This document shows, piece by piece, positions 25,720 through 33,436 of a stretch of DNA of 51,055 nucleotides (position 1 is its first letter; each line of letters begins with the position of its first letter). The notes under the pieces are model-generated. The model did no database searches. It was not told where the DNA came from and saw only the letters and a program-made list of their open reading frames with translations. Made by a program: the position numbers and the translations under genes. The stretch comes from Streptococcus sp. A12 (GTDB lineage Bacteria > Bacillota > Bacilli > Lactobacillales > Streptococcaceae), in NCBI RefSeq assembly GCF_905372335.1, contig NZ_CAJPOU010000005.1, positions 1-51,055 of the forward strand, written 5' to 3'.

Positions 25720-25745
25720 TGTTATAATAGAGTAGAAAATACTCG
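25720..25745 (+). promoter_or_regulatory. ciaR promoter and leader hairpin
   Basis: TGT plus TATAAT (25723-25728), an extended -10. The following GAGTA/TACTC forms a small hairpin at the start of the leader. Confidence 0.65.
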
Positions 25746-25782
25746 TCATCCCTGTATGGAAGAATGAGAAGGAGAAGTACAC

Positions 25783-26457
25783 ATGATTAAGATTCTATTA
25801 GTCGAAGACGACCTCGGTTTGTCTAATTCAGTATTTGATTTTTTAGATGACTTTGCAGATGTCATGCAAGTCTTTGATGGAGACGAAGGTCTTTATGAGG
25901 CTGAAAGTGGCATCTATGACCTCATTTTGCTAGACCTCATGCTCCCTGAAAAAGATGGTTTCCAAGTTTTGAAAGAATTGAGAGATAAGGGTGTCTCCAC
26001 TCCAGTATTGATTATGACAGCCAAAGAGAGCTTGGACGATAAGGGCCATGGGTTTGAGTTGGGAGCAGATGACTATCTGACCAAGCCATTCTACCTAGAA
26101 GAACTCAAGATGCGAATCCAAGCATTGTTGAAGCGCTCTGGTAAGGTCAATGAAAATACCCTATCTTATGGAAATGTAACCGTTAATCTCTCGACAAACT
26201 CTACGCTTGTTGAAGGGAAAGAAGTAGAGCTATTAGGGAAAGAATTTGACCTTTTAGTTTATTTCCTTCAAAATCAAAATGTTATCCTGCCAAAAACACA
26301 AATCTTTGATCGACTTTGGGGATTTGATAGCGATACGACTATTTCGGTTGTCGAAGTGTATGTTTCTAAGATTCGTAAGAAGTTAAAAGGAACAGACTTT
26401 GCAAAAAATCTCCAAACATTGCGTAGCGTGGGGTATATTCTGAAAGATGCTCAATAA
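25783..26457 (+). CDS. ciaR: Response regulator CiaR
   Basis: 224 aa, OmpR/PhoB type. Receiver domain with phosphorylation site D51 in LLDLMLP and a conserved K in LTKPFYLEE; C-terminal winged helix ending TLRSVGYILKDAQ. Nearly identical in pattern to pneumococcal CiaR. Controls competence, beta-lactam tolerance, envelope stress and csRNA genes. GAGAAGGAG precedes the ATG. Overlaps ciaH by 11 nt. Confidence 0.97.
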   Translation: MIKILLVEDDLGLSNSVFDFLDDFADVMQVFDGDEGLYEAESGIYDLILLDLMLPEKDGFQVLKELRDKGVSTPVLIMTAKESLDDKGHGFELGADDYLTKPFYLEELKMRIQALLKRSGKVNENTLSYGNVTVNLSTNSTLVEGKEVELLGKEFDLLVYFLQNQNVILPKTQIFDRLWGFDSDTTISVVEVYVSKIRKKLKGTDFAKNLQTLRSVGYILKDAQ

Positions 26458-27820
26458 AATTAAAAAAACTGTCAATGCGGATGACTTTTCTTATTTCATC
26501 CGCTATTTCGGACTCTTTACCTTGATTTTCTCAACCATGACTTTGATTATTATTCAAGTGATGCGTTCCAGTCTTTATACAACGGTTGACGAGAATTTAA
26601 AAATGCTCAGTAAAGATCGCTATTCTATTATTAGCTTGGCCAATCGTACAGGAAATGGGATGGGAAGAGACGAACCAGATGATGACCGACCAGAAGATGA
26701 TGAGCCTGGTCCTGAGGATGGCCCTAGACCATCGGTCACTTCTAATAGTACAGCCATCCTCTTGAATGATAATTTTGAAAATGTAACGACGGACAATGGT
26801 TTCCTAGATCTAAAAACAGTGACCTTTAGTCGCAGCTATTTAAACAAGATCAAGCAGATTCAAATTACCAACCACTATAAGCAGAAGGAAAGCTATCGCG
26901 CTTATTTGGTGGATATTGATCCCGATGATTATATTGATGGGGTGAAATATGCCGTGATTATGACCAATATCAGCCAGTTGGAGCAGACCAGTGAAAAACA
27001 CGAGAGCCAAATCGCCTTGGTCATGATTTGCTTCTGGGGCATTTCCCTCTTTGCAAGTATCTTCCTGGCTAAAATGAGTGTGAAACCTCTCTTAGAGAGC
27101 ATGAACCGGCAGAAGGCTTTTGTCGAAAATGCTTCTCATGAATTGCGGACACCTTTAGCCGTTTTGCAAAATCGTTTGGAAACCCTGTTCCGAAAGCCAG
27201 AGGCAACAATTATGGAATCCAGTGAGAATATCGCCTCCTCTTTGGATGAGGTTCGCAATATGCGCTTACTGACGACCAATCTCTTAAACTTAGCCCGTCG
27301 AGATGATGGGATTAAACCTGAGTTTTGTGAAATCCCTCCTTCTTTTTTCGACCAAACCTTTGCCAATTATGAAATCATTGCTGAGGAAAATGATAAAATC
27401 TTCGAGTATGAGAATCATGTCGAAAGGAGTCTGGTGTCTGACAAGGTCCTACTGAAACAGCTGATGACCATTTTGTATGACAATGCCCTCAAATACACAG
27501 AGGAAGAAGGAAAGATACGGTTTGTCGCCCAATTCAAGGATCGCTATCTCTATCTTCGGGTAGAGGATAATGGACCAGGGATTGCAGACGAAGATAAAAA
27601 GCGGATATTTGATCGATTCTACCGAGTGGATAAGGCGCGTACGCGTCAAAAGGGTGGTTTTGGTTTAGGACTGTCCTTAGCCAAGCAAATCGTAGAAGCC
27701 TTTAATGGCACCATTACTGTTCGAGATAACAAGCCGAAAGGTGCTATTTTCGAGGTCAAACTAGCAACCAAGTCAGATAGTAAAAAGAAATCAACTTCTA
27801 AATCAACGAAAAACAAGTAG
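26447..27820 (+). CDS. ciaH: Sensor histidine kinase CiaH, with an acidic insert in the sensor domain
   Basis: 457 aa. Two transmembrane segments enclose an extracellular domain of about 160 residues. HisKA motif ASHELRTPLAVLQNRLE carries the phospho-His; ATP site has DNALKYTEEEG, VEDNGPGI and GGFGLGLSLAKQIV. The sensor domain contains a run of Asp/Glu/Pro (about residues 71-94, with EPDDDRPEDDEPGPEDG) that I do not recall in pneumococcal CiaH. The C-terminus is Lys/Ser-rich. Confidence 0.95.
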   Translation: MLNKIKKTVNADDFSYFIRYFGLFTLIFSTMTLIIIQVMRSSLYTTVDENLKMLSKDRYSIISLANRTGNGMGRDEPDDDRPEDDEPGPEDGPRPSVTSNSTAILLNDNFENVTTDNGFLDLKTVTFSRSYLNKIKQIQITNHYKQKESYRAYLVDIDPDDYIDGVKYAVIMTNISQLEQTSEKHESQIALVMICFWGISLFASIFLAKMSVKPLLESMNRQKAFVENASHELRTPLAVLQNRLETLFRKPEATIMESSENIASSLDEVRNMRLLTTNLLNLARRDDGIKPEFCEIPPSFFDQTFANYEIIAEENDKIFEYENHVERSLVSDKVLLKQLMTILYDNALKYTEEEGKIRFVAQFKDRYLYLRVEDNGPGIADEDKKRIFDRFYRVDKARTRQKGGFGLGLSLAKQIVEAFNGTITVRDNKPKGAIFEVKLATKSDSKKKSTSKSTKNK

Positions 27821-27822
27821 GA

Positions 27823-27840
27823 CTGAGGAGTATTTATCTT
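27823..27840 (+). repeat. Left flank of repeat copy C, similar to the terminator on its right
   Basis: CTGAGGAGTATTTATCTT here matches CTGAGGAATCTTCAGCTT at 28098-28115 in 14 of 18 positions. It lies 12 nt after the ciaH stop and may be a worn target duplication. The 367 bases between ciaH and gloA hold only this repeat, the element, a terminator and the gloA promoter. Confidence 0.45.
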
Positions 27841-27936
27841 AAAATATAGACAAACTTATTTTATATAAACTAAGTAAGGTGATTTTAAAAAGCAAGAAGC
27901 AGTCCTTATTATTAGAGTCATCCAAGCAGGTACTAA

Positions 27937-28070
27937 AACTTTCCGCCGTGAGAAAAGTACTTGAAACAGTTATGTTTCAAGTACAGGGGAGTTTTGAAAC
28001 CTTAGGTTCAAAACTAAGTCATGGAACTTCGTAGAAGTTCGCTGACGTCCCTTCTCACCTAAGGAAAGTT
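27937..28070 (+). repeat. 134-nt cloverleaf repeat, copy C
   Basis: Outer stem AACTTTCC/GGAAAGTT, GTGAG/CTCAC, hairpin 1 GTACTTGAAAC/GTTTCAAGTAC, hairpin 2 AGTTTTGAA/TTCAAAACT with loop ACCTTAGG, hairpin 3 GTCA/TGAC enclosing GAACTTC/GAAGTTC. A 5' arm from TAGACAAACT (27847) and a 3' arm to about 28097 are shared with copies D and E. Confidence 0.9.
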
Positions 28071-28094
28071 TTTGAGAATCCTGTGTCTTCTTCT

Positions 28095-28119
28095 AAGCTG
28101 AGGAATCTTCAGCTTTTTC
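28095..28119 (+). terminator. Terminator downstream of ciaH and repeat C
   Basis: AAGCTGA pairs with TCAGCTT, followed by a T run. Confidence 0.75.
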
Positions 28120-28187
28120 ATCTATTTCAAATAATCGCTATTTTTGCCTGACTAGTGTATAATAGTAAAAAAAGAAAGAGGTGTCGT

Positions 28188-28574
28188 ATGGCTTCAAAAA
28201 TGTTACACACTTGTTTGCGAGTGGAGAATTTAGAAAAATCAATTGCCTTTTATGCAGATGCGTTTGGCTTTAAGGAATTGCGTCGCAAAGATTTTCCTGA
28301 ATACAAATTTACGATTGTTTATCTTGGTTTAGAAGGGGATGACTATGAGTTGGAATTAACTTACAACTATGATCATGGTCCTTACGTCATTGGAGATGGC
28401 TTTGCCCATGTTGCCTTGAGTGCGCCAGACCTTGAAGCCCTTCATGCGGAGCATAAGGAAAAGGGTTACCAAGTAACAGATCCTAAAGGCTTGCCAGGAA
28501 CGCTTCCAAACTATTACTTTATTATGGACCCAGATGGCTACAAAGTAGAAGTGATTCGTGAAAAATCCTCATAA
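28188..28574 (+). CDS. gloA: Lactoylglutathione lyase-like glyoxalase I
   Basis: 128 aa, VOC fold. Repeated beta-alpha-beta-beta-beta units with metal-ligand positions in HTCLRV, LELTYN, GFAHVALS and KVEVIRE, the H/E/H/E pattern of GloA. Detoxifies methylglyoxal; thiol cofactor in this genus uncertain. Start set by AAAGAGGTG; in-frame codons upstream from 28155 lie in the promoter/leader region (TATAAT just before). Confidence 0.92.
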   Translation: MASKMLHTCLRVENLEKSIAFYADAFGFKELRRKDFPEYKFTIVYLGLEGDDYELELTYNYDHGPYVIGDGFAHVALSAPDLEALHAEHKEKGYQVTDPKGLPGTLPNYYFIMDPDGYKVEVIREKSS

Positions 28575-28596
28575 TCAGCATCATATAACTTGTGAT

Positions 28597-28630
28597 AAAG
28601 AGCAGGTGTTACCACATCTGTTCTTTTTTA
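28597..28630 (+). terminator. gloA terminator
   Basis: AAAGAGCAGGTG and CACATCTGTTCTTT pair with two mismatches, followed by a T run. Confidence 0.7.
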
Positions 28631-28752
28631 TGCTTGAAAGTTTCCGGTTCAAAGTGACAGGAGATAGGACTGAGCTACTTTAATTTCCATATAATATATT
28701 GGGTTTTATTTTCTAGATTCTAGAGTTTTCTACTGTTTTTTTGTGATAAAAT

Positions 28753-28770
28753 TGCTATAATAAGAGTATG
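28753..28770 (+). promoter_or_regulatory. pgdA promoter placing transcription start on the start codon
   Basis: TGC plus TATAAT (28756-28761). Seven bases after the last T is 28768, the A of the ATG. No Shine-Dalgarno sequence is present, so a leaderless mRNA is predicted. Confidence 0.55.
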
Positions 28771-30153
28771 AAGAAATCCTACTTGAAAATACTTATTCTC
28801 ATCCTCCTCAACCTCCTTTTCATCGGGGGAATTTATCTTGTTTATCAGAAGATTGAGGAAGCACGCGCTATCAAAAATTATAATCAACAGTTTTCCAAAG
28901 CAATCCAGGAAGAAGAAGCAGTTGAAAAAGACAAAGATACCATTCTTCAAAAAGGAATGGTCGGTCAATCTTATGTTGCTGCCTACTACCCGAAAAATAA
29001 CGAAGAACCTATCGCAGTGGTCAAAGAGAGAATTTTGGCTGACGTTGGCTCTCTTCCCCAAGAAGAGAAGAAGAATCAGCAAGCCAAAGAGCTATTGTTC
29101 TATCATACCGAACGCTCAGAGGACCCATTTGTCGGGGTTCATCCTTATCAGGTGAAGAAGACCAAGTACAAATGGAAAAACGGCAAGTTCATCAAAGATG
29201 GGATCGACAAACTACCTCTCCTTTATCTAACGGATGAGGGGACGGTCTTCCAATTCTCCCAATTGTTTACGGATGCTGATCTAGCCAAAGAAACCCTCTT
29301 AACAGAGTTGCGCTCTCAGCTGGTCTTCCTACAGTTAGGGGAAGATCGAATTGAAGAGCTGATGCAAGCTGTCTCAGCAAGTGATATGGCAAGCTGGCAG
29401 TTCACCTACAATCAAGGTGTTCTTTCTATCACCCTTCCAGTTACTATTGAGGGCATGGAAACCTTCGATATGCCCCTTTCGAAGCTCTATGATGTGATTG
29501 ATTCTGCTCGCCTGAATTCTGGAGATCTTGAAGCTTATGAGGCCTACCAAACCCAACGTCACGCTAAGATGGTTGCCTTGACTTTTGATGATGGTCCAGA
29601 TCCATCGACGACTCCCCAAGCCCTGGATATCCTCAACAAGTACCATGTTAAAGCAACTTTCTTTATGCTTGGGAAGAATGTCTCTGCCTATCCAGAAGTG
29701 GCTAAACGGGTCCGTCAGGAAGGACATGAAATCGGGATCCATACTTGGAACCACCCTGTCTTAACTAAGTTGCCTTTGGAGTCAGTCCAAAAAGAAATCA
29801 TGGATACCAAAGAAGTGATTCAAAAGGTGACTGGAGTGCAAACGAAGATTACGCGTCCTCCGTATGGTTCGATTAATAGTGCCATTCAATATGCAGTGGA
29901 TCAAGCCTTTATCATGTGGGATGTGGACACCTTGGATTGGAAGAGTCATAACACCGAAGAGATCTTAGCAGAGGTGAAAAAACAAGTCAAACCAGGATCA
30001 ATTATCCTGATGCATGATATTCACCAAACTTCGATCAATGCTCTCCCAGCTGTGATTGAATACCTCCAATCGCAAGGCTACACTATTGTCACGGTTGATG
30101 AACTCTTAAACCACCAAGTGGAAAGTCATCGCCTCTATTACAATCGGAATTAA
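28768..30153 (+). CDS. pgdA: Peptidoglycan N-acetylglucosamine deacetylase PgdA
   Basis: 461 aa. N-terminal membrane anchor (about 7-25), a middle domain, then a polysaccharide deacetylase (NodB) domain from about residue 265: motif 1 TFDDGPDP, motif 2 HTWNHP, motif 3 RPPYG, motif 4 DVDTLDWKS, motif 5 ILMHDIH. Removes acetyl groups from cell-wall GlcNAc, giving lysozyme resistance. Length and order match pneumococcal PgdA. Its mRNA may be leaderless. Confidence 0.94.
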   Translation: MKKSYLKILILILLNLLFIGGIYLVYQKIEEARAIKNYNQQFSKAIQEEEAVEKDKDTILQKGMVGQSYVAAYYPKNNEEPIAVVKERILADVGSLPQEEKKNQQAKELLFYHTERSEDPFVGVHPYQVKKTKYKWKNGKFIKDGIDKLPLLYLTDEGTVFQFSQLFTDADLAKETLLTELRSQLVFLQLGEDRIEELMQAVSASDMASWQFTYNQGVLSITLPVTIEGMETFDMPLSKLYDVIDSARLNSGDLEAYEAYQTQRHAKMVALTFDDGPDPSTTPQALDILNKYHVKATFFMLGKNVSAYPEVAKRVRQEGHEIGIHTWNHPVLTKLPLESVQKEIMDTKEVIQKVTGVQTKITRPPYGSINSAIQYAVDQAFIMWDVDTLDWKSHNTEEILAEVKKQVKPGSIILMHDIHQTSINALPAVIEYLQSQGYTIVTVDELLNHQVESHRLYYNRN

Positions 30154-30154
30154 A

Positions 30155-30187
30155 AAATCGTTCGTAGAATTACGAACGATTTTTAAT
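30155..30187 (+). terminator. pgdA terminator, left member of a duplicated pair
   Basis: AATCGTTCGT pairs with ACGAACGATT and is followed by TTTT. Matches 30431-30458 at 23 of 28 positions, all differences in the loop. Confidence 0.85.
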
Positions 30188-30270
30188 GTAGACAAACTAT
30201 TGTTTTACATAAAACAGCTAGATGATATTCAAAAAATGACTTATAATTATTGTCATTTAAGAATATGAAT

Positions 30271-30404
30271 AACTTTCCGCTGTGAGAAAAGTGCCTGAAA
30301 CACTATTGATTCAGGCACTCGGGAGTTTTGAAACTTTAGGTTCAAAACTACGTCATGGAACTTCTACGAAGTTCGCTGACGTCCGTACTCACCTAAGAAA
30401 AGTT
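30271..30404 (+). repeat. 134-nt cloverleaf repeat, copy D
   Basis: Outer stem AACTTTCC/GAAAAGTT, GTGAG/CTCAC, hairpin 1 GTGCCTGAA/TTCAGGCAC, hairpin 2 AGTTTTGAA/TTCAAAACT with loop ACTTTAGG, hairpin 3 ACGTCA/TGACGT enclosing GAACTTC/GAAGTTC. The 5' arm starts at TAGACAAACT (30189) and the 3' arm ends TCTTCAATCTG at 30430. The full 247-bp unit lies precisely between two copies of the pgdA terminator hairpin. Nothing else fills the 306 bases to the next gene. Confidence 0.9.
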
Positions 30405-30430
30405 TTTAAAATTACTTTATCTTCAATCTG

Positions 30431-30458
30431 AATCGTTCGTAATGCAACGAACGATTTT
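30431..30458 (+). terminator. Second copy of the pgdA terminator hairpin
   Basis: AATCGTTCGT and ACGAACGATT with a different loop (AATGCA in place of AGAATT), followed by TTTTCTT. May also serve the convergent helicase gene. Confidence 0.75.
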
Positions 30459-30459
30459 C

Positions 30460-31548
30460 TTATTCTTCTCCTATATAGAGTTGAGCTCCCTTAAGAATTA
30501 AAGGACGAACAGAGGTTAATTTTTTCAAACTTTTTAATTCTTCTGGATGACTAACCAAGGTGATGACATAGCCTTCTTTGCCCATGCGTCCGGTACGCCC
30601 AGATCGGTGGATGTAAGTTTCGGCATCTCTTGGGACTTCATAGTTGACGACACATTCTAAAGAGTCGATATCAATCCCTCGCGCCACCAAATCTGTTGCC
30701 AGAAGGAGTGTCAACTGATGGTCTTTAAAGCGTTCCAGAATGACTTTACGGAACTTGACGTTGACGTCACTAGCAAGTGAGACAGCGCTGACTTCTCGGT
30801 ACTGGAGCTTTTCTTCAGCGCTACCCAGGTCGGACAAGCTATTGAAGAAAACGAGACCACGAAATTCTTCCACATTGGAGAGTTTTCTGAGGAGTTCGAC
30901 CTTTTCACGCTTGTCCACTTCCATATAGAAGTGCTGGATATTGTCCAAGCTTTGCCCTTCTACTTGAATGGTCAGGGTATTGGGCTCGATTTGCTCTGGA
31001 TCAAACTTGGTCGTTGCACTCATATAGATAAATTGATGATCTCGTGGCGCGTAGTGGCAAATCTTGTCGACAAAGTGATACTGAGAGTCGCTGAAAAGTT
31101 GGTCAAATTCATCCAGGATGATGGTATCGACATTCATCATCTTGATTTTCTTGAGCTTGATCAATTCAAAAATACGGCCTGGAGTTCCGATGAGAATTTC
31201 GGGTCCTTTTTTGAGGCGTTCGATTTGCCGTTTTTGACTAGAGCCAGAAAGGAAAAGTTGTGCACTGAGTCCAAGAGGCTCTGCCCATTGTTTAGTGACA
31301 TCAAAGATTTGTCCAGCCAACTCGGTATTGGGGGAGAGAATTAGCAATTGTTGTGCTTTTTTAGGTTTTAGCTTGAGAAGACTAGGGAAGAGATAGGCCA
31401 GTGTCTTTCCGGTACCTGTCGGGCTGACCCCAAGCACATTCTCTCCTTGGGTGATCGGCTCAAAGAGGCGTTCTTGGATTTCAGTGAGTTGCTCAAAGCC
31501 GAGGGTTTTGAGTTGCTCTTTCCAGAGCGGTGGGAATACTAGTGTCAT
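30460..31548 (-). CDS. DEAD-box family RNA helicase (DEFD variant)
   Basis: 362 aa, superfamily 2. Q-motif region FEQLTEIQERLF, Walker A SPTGTGKT, motif II reads DEFD rather than DEAD, motif III SAT, motif VI HRSGRTGRMG. Lacks a C-terminal extension. Probable RNA remodelling role; target unknown. The start at MTLVFPPLW sits one base after the stop of the upstream oxidoreductase (TAATATG) with AAGGA nearby, so the two are coupled. Confidence 0.9.
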   Translation of the reverse strand: MTLVFPPLWKEQLKTLGFEQLTEIQERLFEPITQGENVLGVSPTGTGKTLAYLFPSLLKLKPKKAQQLLILSPNTELAGQIFDVTKQWAEPLGLSAQLFLSGSSQKRQIERLKKGPEILIGTPGRIFELIKLKKIKMMNVDTIILDEFDQLFSDSQYHFVDKICHYAPRDHQFIYMSATTKFDPEQIEPNTLTIQVEGQSLDNIQHFYMEVDKREKVELLRKLSNVEEFRGLVFFNSLSDLGSAEEKLQYREVSAVSLASDVNVKFRKVILERFKDHQLTLLLATDLVARGIDIDSLECVVNYEVPRDAETYIHRSGRTGRMGKEGYVITLVSHPEELKSLKKLTSVRPLILKGAQLYIGEE

Positions 31549-31549
31549 A

Positions 31550-32527
31550 TTAGTTTTCGTCCTTAAAGTGTATTCCAGCATCTTGGCGCATAGCATAGAG
31601 GGCTTGATGGACCATCTGTCCAGTTTGGAGCCAAGTCTGGTAAAGTATCTGGTCGCCCTCTGTCATCATACTAGCAAAGGCCTGGGCTTCTTCTAGCATG
31701 TTATGAGGGGCGGGAGTGATTGAAAGCTGGTAGCTGTTTCCAGAATGGTCTTGAAAAACAGCCTCGTTAACGGCTTCAATGCCACTCAGAAAGAGGGTAC
31801 CGTCTCTTGTGTAGATTTCAGCAGGAAGATTGCTGGTCACATCCTTTCCGGCTTGAATGCCGATGACAAAGTCAGAATAAACCAAGCTACCATGTCCGTT
31901 CAAATCGATTGAATTAGGTAATTGTCGCGCCTGATAGGTTACTGATTCAGGTTGACCGAAGAGGCCGATAGCAAAGTAGAGGGGATAGACACCCAGATCC
32001 ATAAGGGCTCCGCCTGCAAACTGGTCAGAGAAAATATTGGGAGTAGACCCTTTTAAGAACTCAGGCATCTTAGAAGAGTATTTGGCATAGGTCATGTGGC
32101 CACCCAAGATGGTTTTGTCTTTGAGAAAGTCTTGGATGGTCGCAAAGGCTTTTTCATGATAGTTGCGAGCTGCTTCAAAGAGATAGACCTGGTGCTCCTT
32201 GGCCAATTTGACCAACTCTTCCCATTCCTTGGGAGTGGTGACGGCTGGTTTTTCAAGGATGACATGTTTCTTAGCTAAGAGGGCTAATTTTGCCTGGGGA
32301 TAGTGGAGTGAATTGGGACTAGCAATGTAGATGACATCCAGGTCACTATCTAAAAAGGTAATCAGATCATCATAGAGGGCCACTTGTCCACAGGGTTGGG
32401 CGAAGCTACGAGCTTTCTCCAAGGTCCGTGAATAGACTGCCCTTAACTCATAGTGGCCTGTTTCTTTAGTTGCGGCCAGGAAGGAATGGGAGATAGCACT
32501 AGTGCCGATGATACCAAGTTTCAGCAT
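31550..32527 (-). CDS. Gfo/Idh/MocA family NAD(P)-dependent oxidoreductase
   Basis: 325 aa. N-terminal Rossmann site GIIGTSAISHSF, the family block VIYIASPNSLHYPQA with EKP in VILEKPAVT, and a C-terminal sugar-binding domain with GALMDLGVYPL. Substrate not predictable. AAGGAG precedes the ATG by nine bases. On the minus strand TGA plus TATAAT lies just upstream. Forms an operon with the helicase gene. Confidence 0.9.
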   Translation of the reverse strand: MLKLGIIGTSAISHSFLAATKETGHYELRAVYSRTLEKARSFAQPCGQVALYDDLITFLDSDLDVIYIASPNSLHYPQAKLALLAKKHVILEKPAVTTPKEWEELVKLAKEHQVYLFEAARNYHEKAFATIQDFLKDKTILGGHMTYAKYSSKMPEFLKGSTPNIFSDQFAGGALMDLGVYPLYFAIGLFGQPESVTYQARQLPNSIDLNGHGSLVYSDFVIGIQAGKDVTSNLPAEIYTRDGTLFLSGIEAVNEAVFQDHSGNSYQLSITPAPHNMLEEAQAFASMMTEGDQILYQTWLQTGQMVHQALYAMRQDAGIHFKDEN

Positions 32528-32734
32528 GGCAGCTCCTTTCAATCAGGTATTTACTGATTTCATTATATCATGTTTCACCCTAAAAAGATGGAATGGGCCT
32601 TTCGAACTGGGACGGAAGGGGAAAGGAGCTCCTTCTTTGATTTTGGATGAAAGCCATAGAAAAATGGTTCAAGTCGTGGTCAAGTGACCGCTTTTGTGAT
32701 AGAATAAATAGGATTATAGAAAATGGAGAAGAAG

Positions 32735-33370
32735 ATGCGAAACAGACCAATTATTATCGGTGTAACAGGCGGTTCTGGTGGGGGAAAAACTAGTGTTTCT
32801 CGGGCAATTTTGTCCCACTTCCCGGATGAGAAGATTGCCATGATTGAGCACGATTCTTATTACAAGGATCAAAGCCATTTAACCTTTGAAGAGCGGATTC
32901 AGACCAACTATGACCATCCTTTTGCCTTTGATACAGACCTCATGATCGAGCAAATCAATGAGTTGTTGGCTGGACGTCCGGTTGATATTCCAACATATGA
33001 CTATGCAGCGCATACGCGTAGTGCCAAGACCTATCGCCAGGAGCCTCAGGATGTCTTTATCGTTGAGGGGATTTTGGTCTTGGAGGACAAGCGTCTTCGT
33101 GACTTGATGGATATCAAGATTTTCGTTGATACTGATGATGATGTGCGGATCATTCGCCGGATCAAGCGAGATATGGAAGAGCGCGGTCGGAGTTTGGACA
33201 GCGTCATCGAGCAGTACTTGGGAGTGGTGAAGCCGATGTACCATCAGTTCATCGAGCCAACCAAGCGGTATGCGGATGTCATCATTCCAGAAGGCGTGAC
33301 CAATACTGTAGCTATTGATTTGATTACGACCAAGATTGAGAAGATTTTGAGCGAATCACGTGAAGGATAA
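32735..33370 (+). CDS. udk: Uridine kinase
   Basis: 211 aa. Phosphorylates uridine and cytidine in pyrimidine salvage. P-loop GGSGGGKTS, substrate loop DIPTYDYAAHTR, lid region RRIKRDMEERGRS. Start at MRNRPII with GGAGAAGAAG directly before it; an ATG four codons earlier would overlap that site. Promoter TGA plus TAGAAT ends at 32705. Confidence 0.96.
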   Translation: MRNRPIIIGVTGGSGGGKTSVSRAILSHFPDEKIAMIEHDSYYKDQSHLTFEERIQTNYDHPFAFDTDLMIEQINELLAGRPVDIPTYDYAAHTRSAKTYRQEPQDVFIVEGILVLEDKRLRDLMDIKIFVDTDDDVRIIRRIKRDMEERGRSLDSVIEQYLGVVKPMYHQFIEPTKRYADVIIPEGVTNTVAIDLITTKIEKILSESREG

Positions 33371-33436
33371 GATAACAAGTGAGAGAGGTTAGGAAGTAGT
33401 GTCCCAGCCTTTTTTCCATGACAAATAGGGAGAAAT

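Noticed and set aside
30160..30460. The flanking hairpins and the element as a CRISPR-like array
   Set aside because: Only two flank copies with one long unit and no regular spacers; no cas genes in the window.
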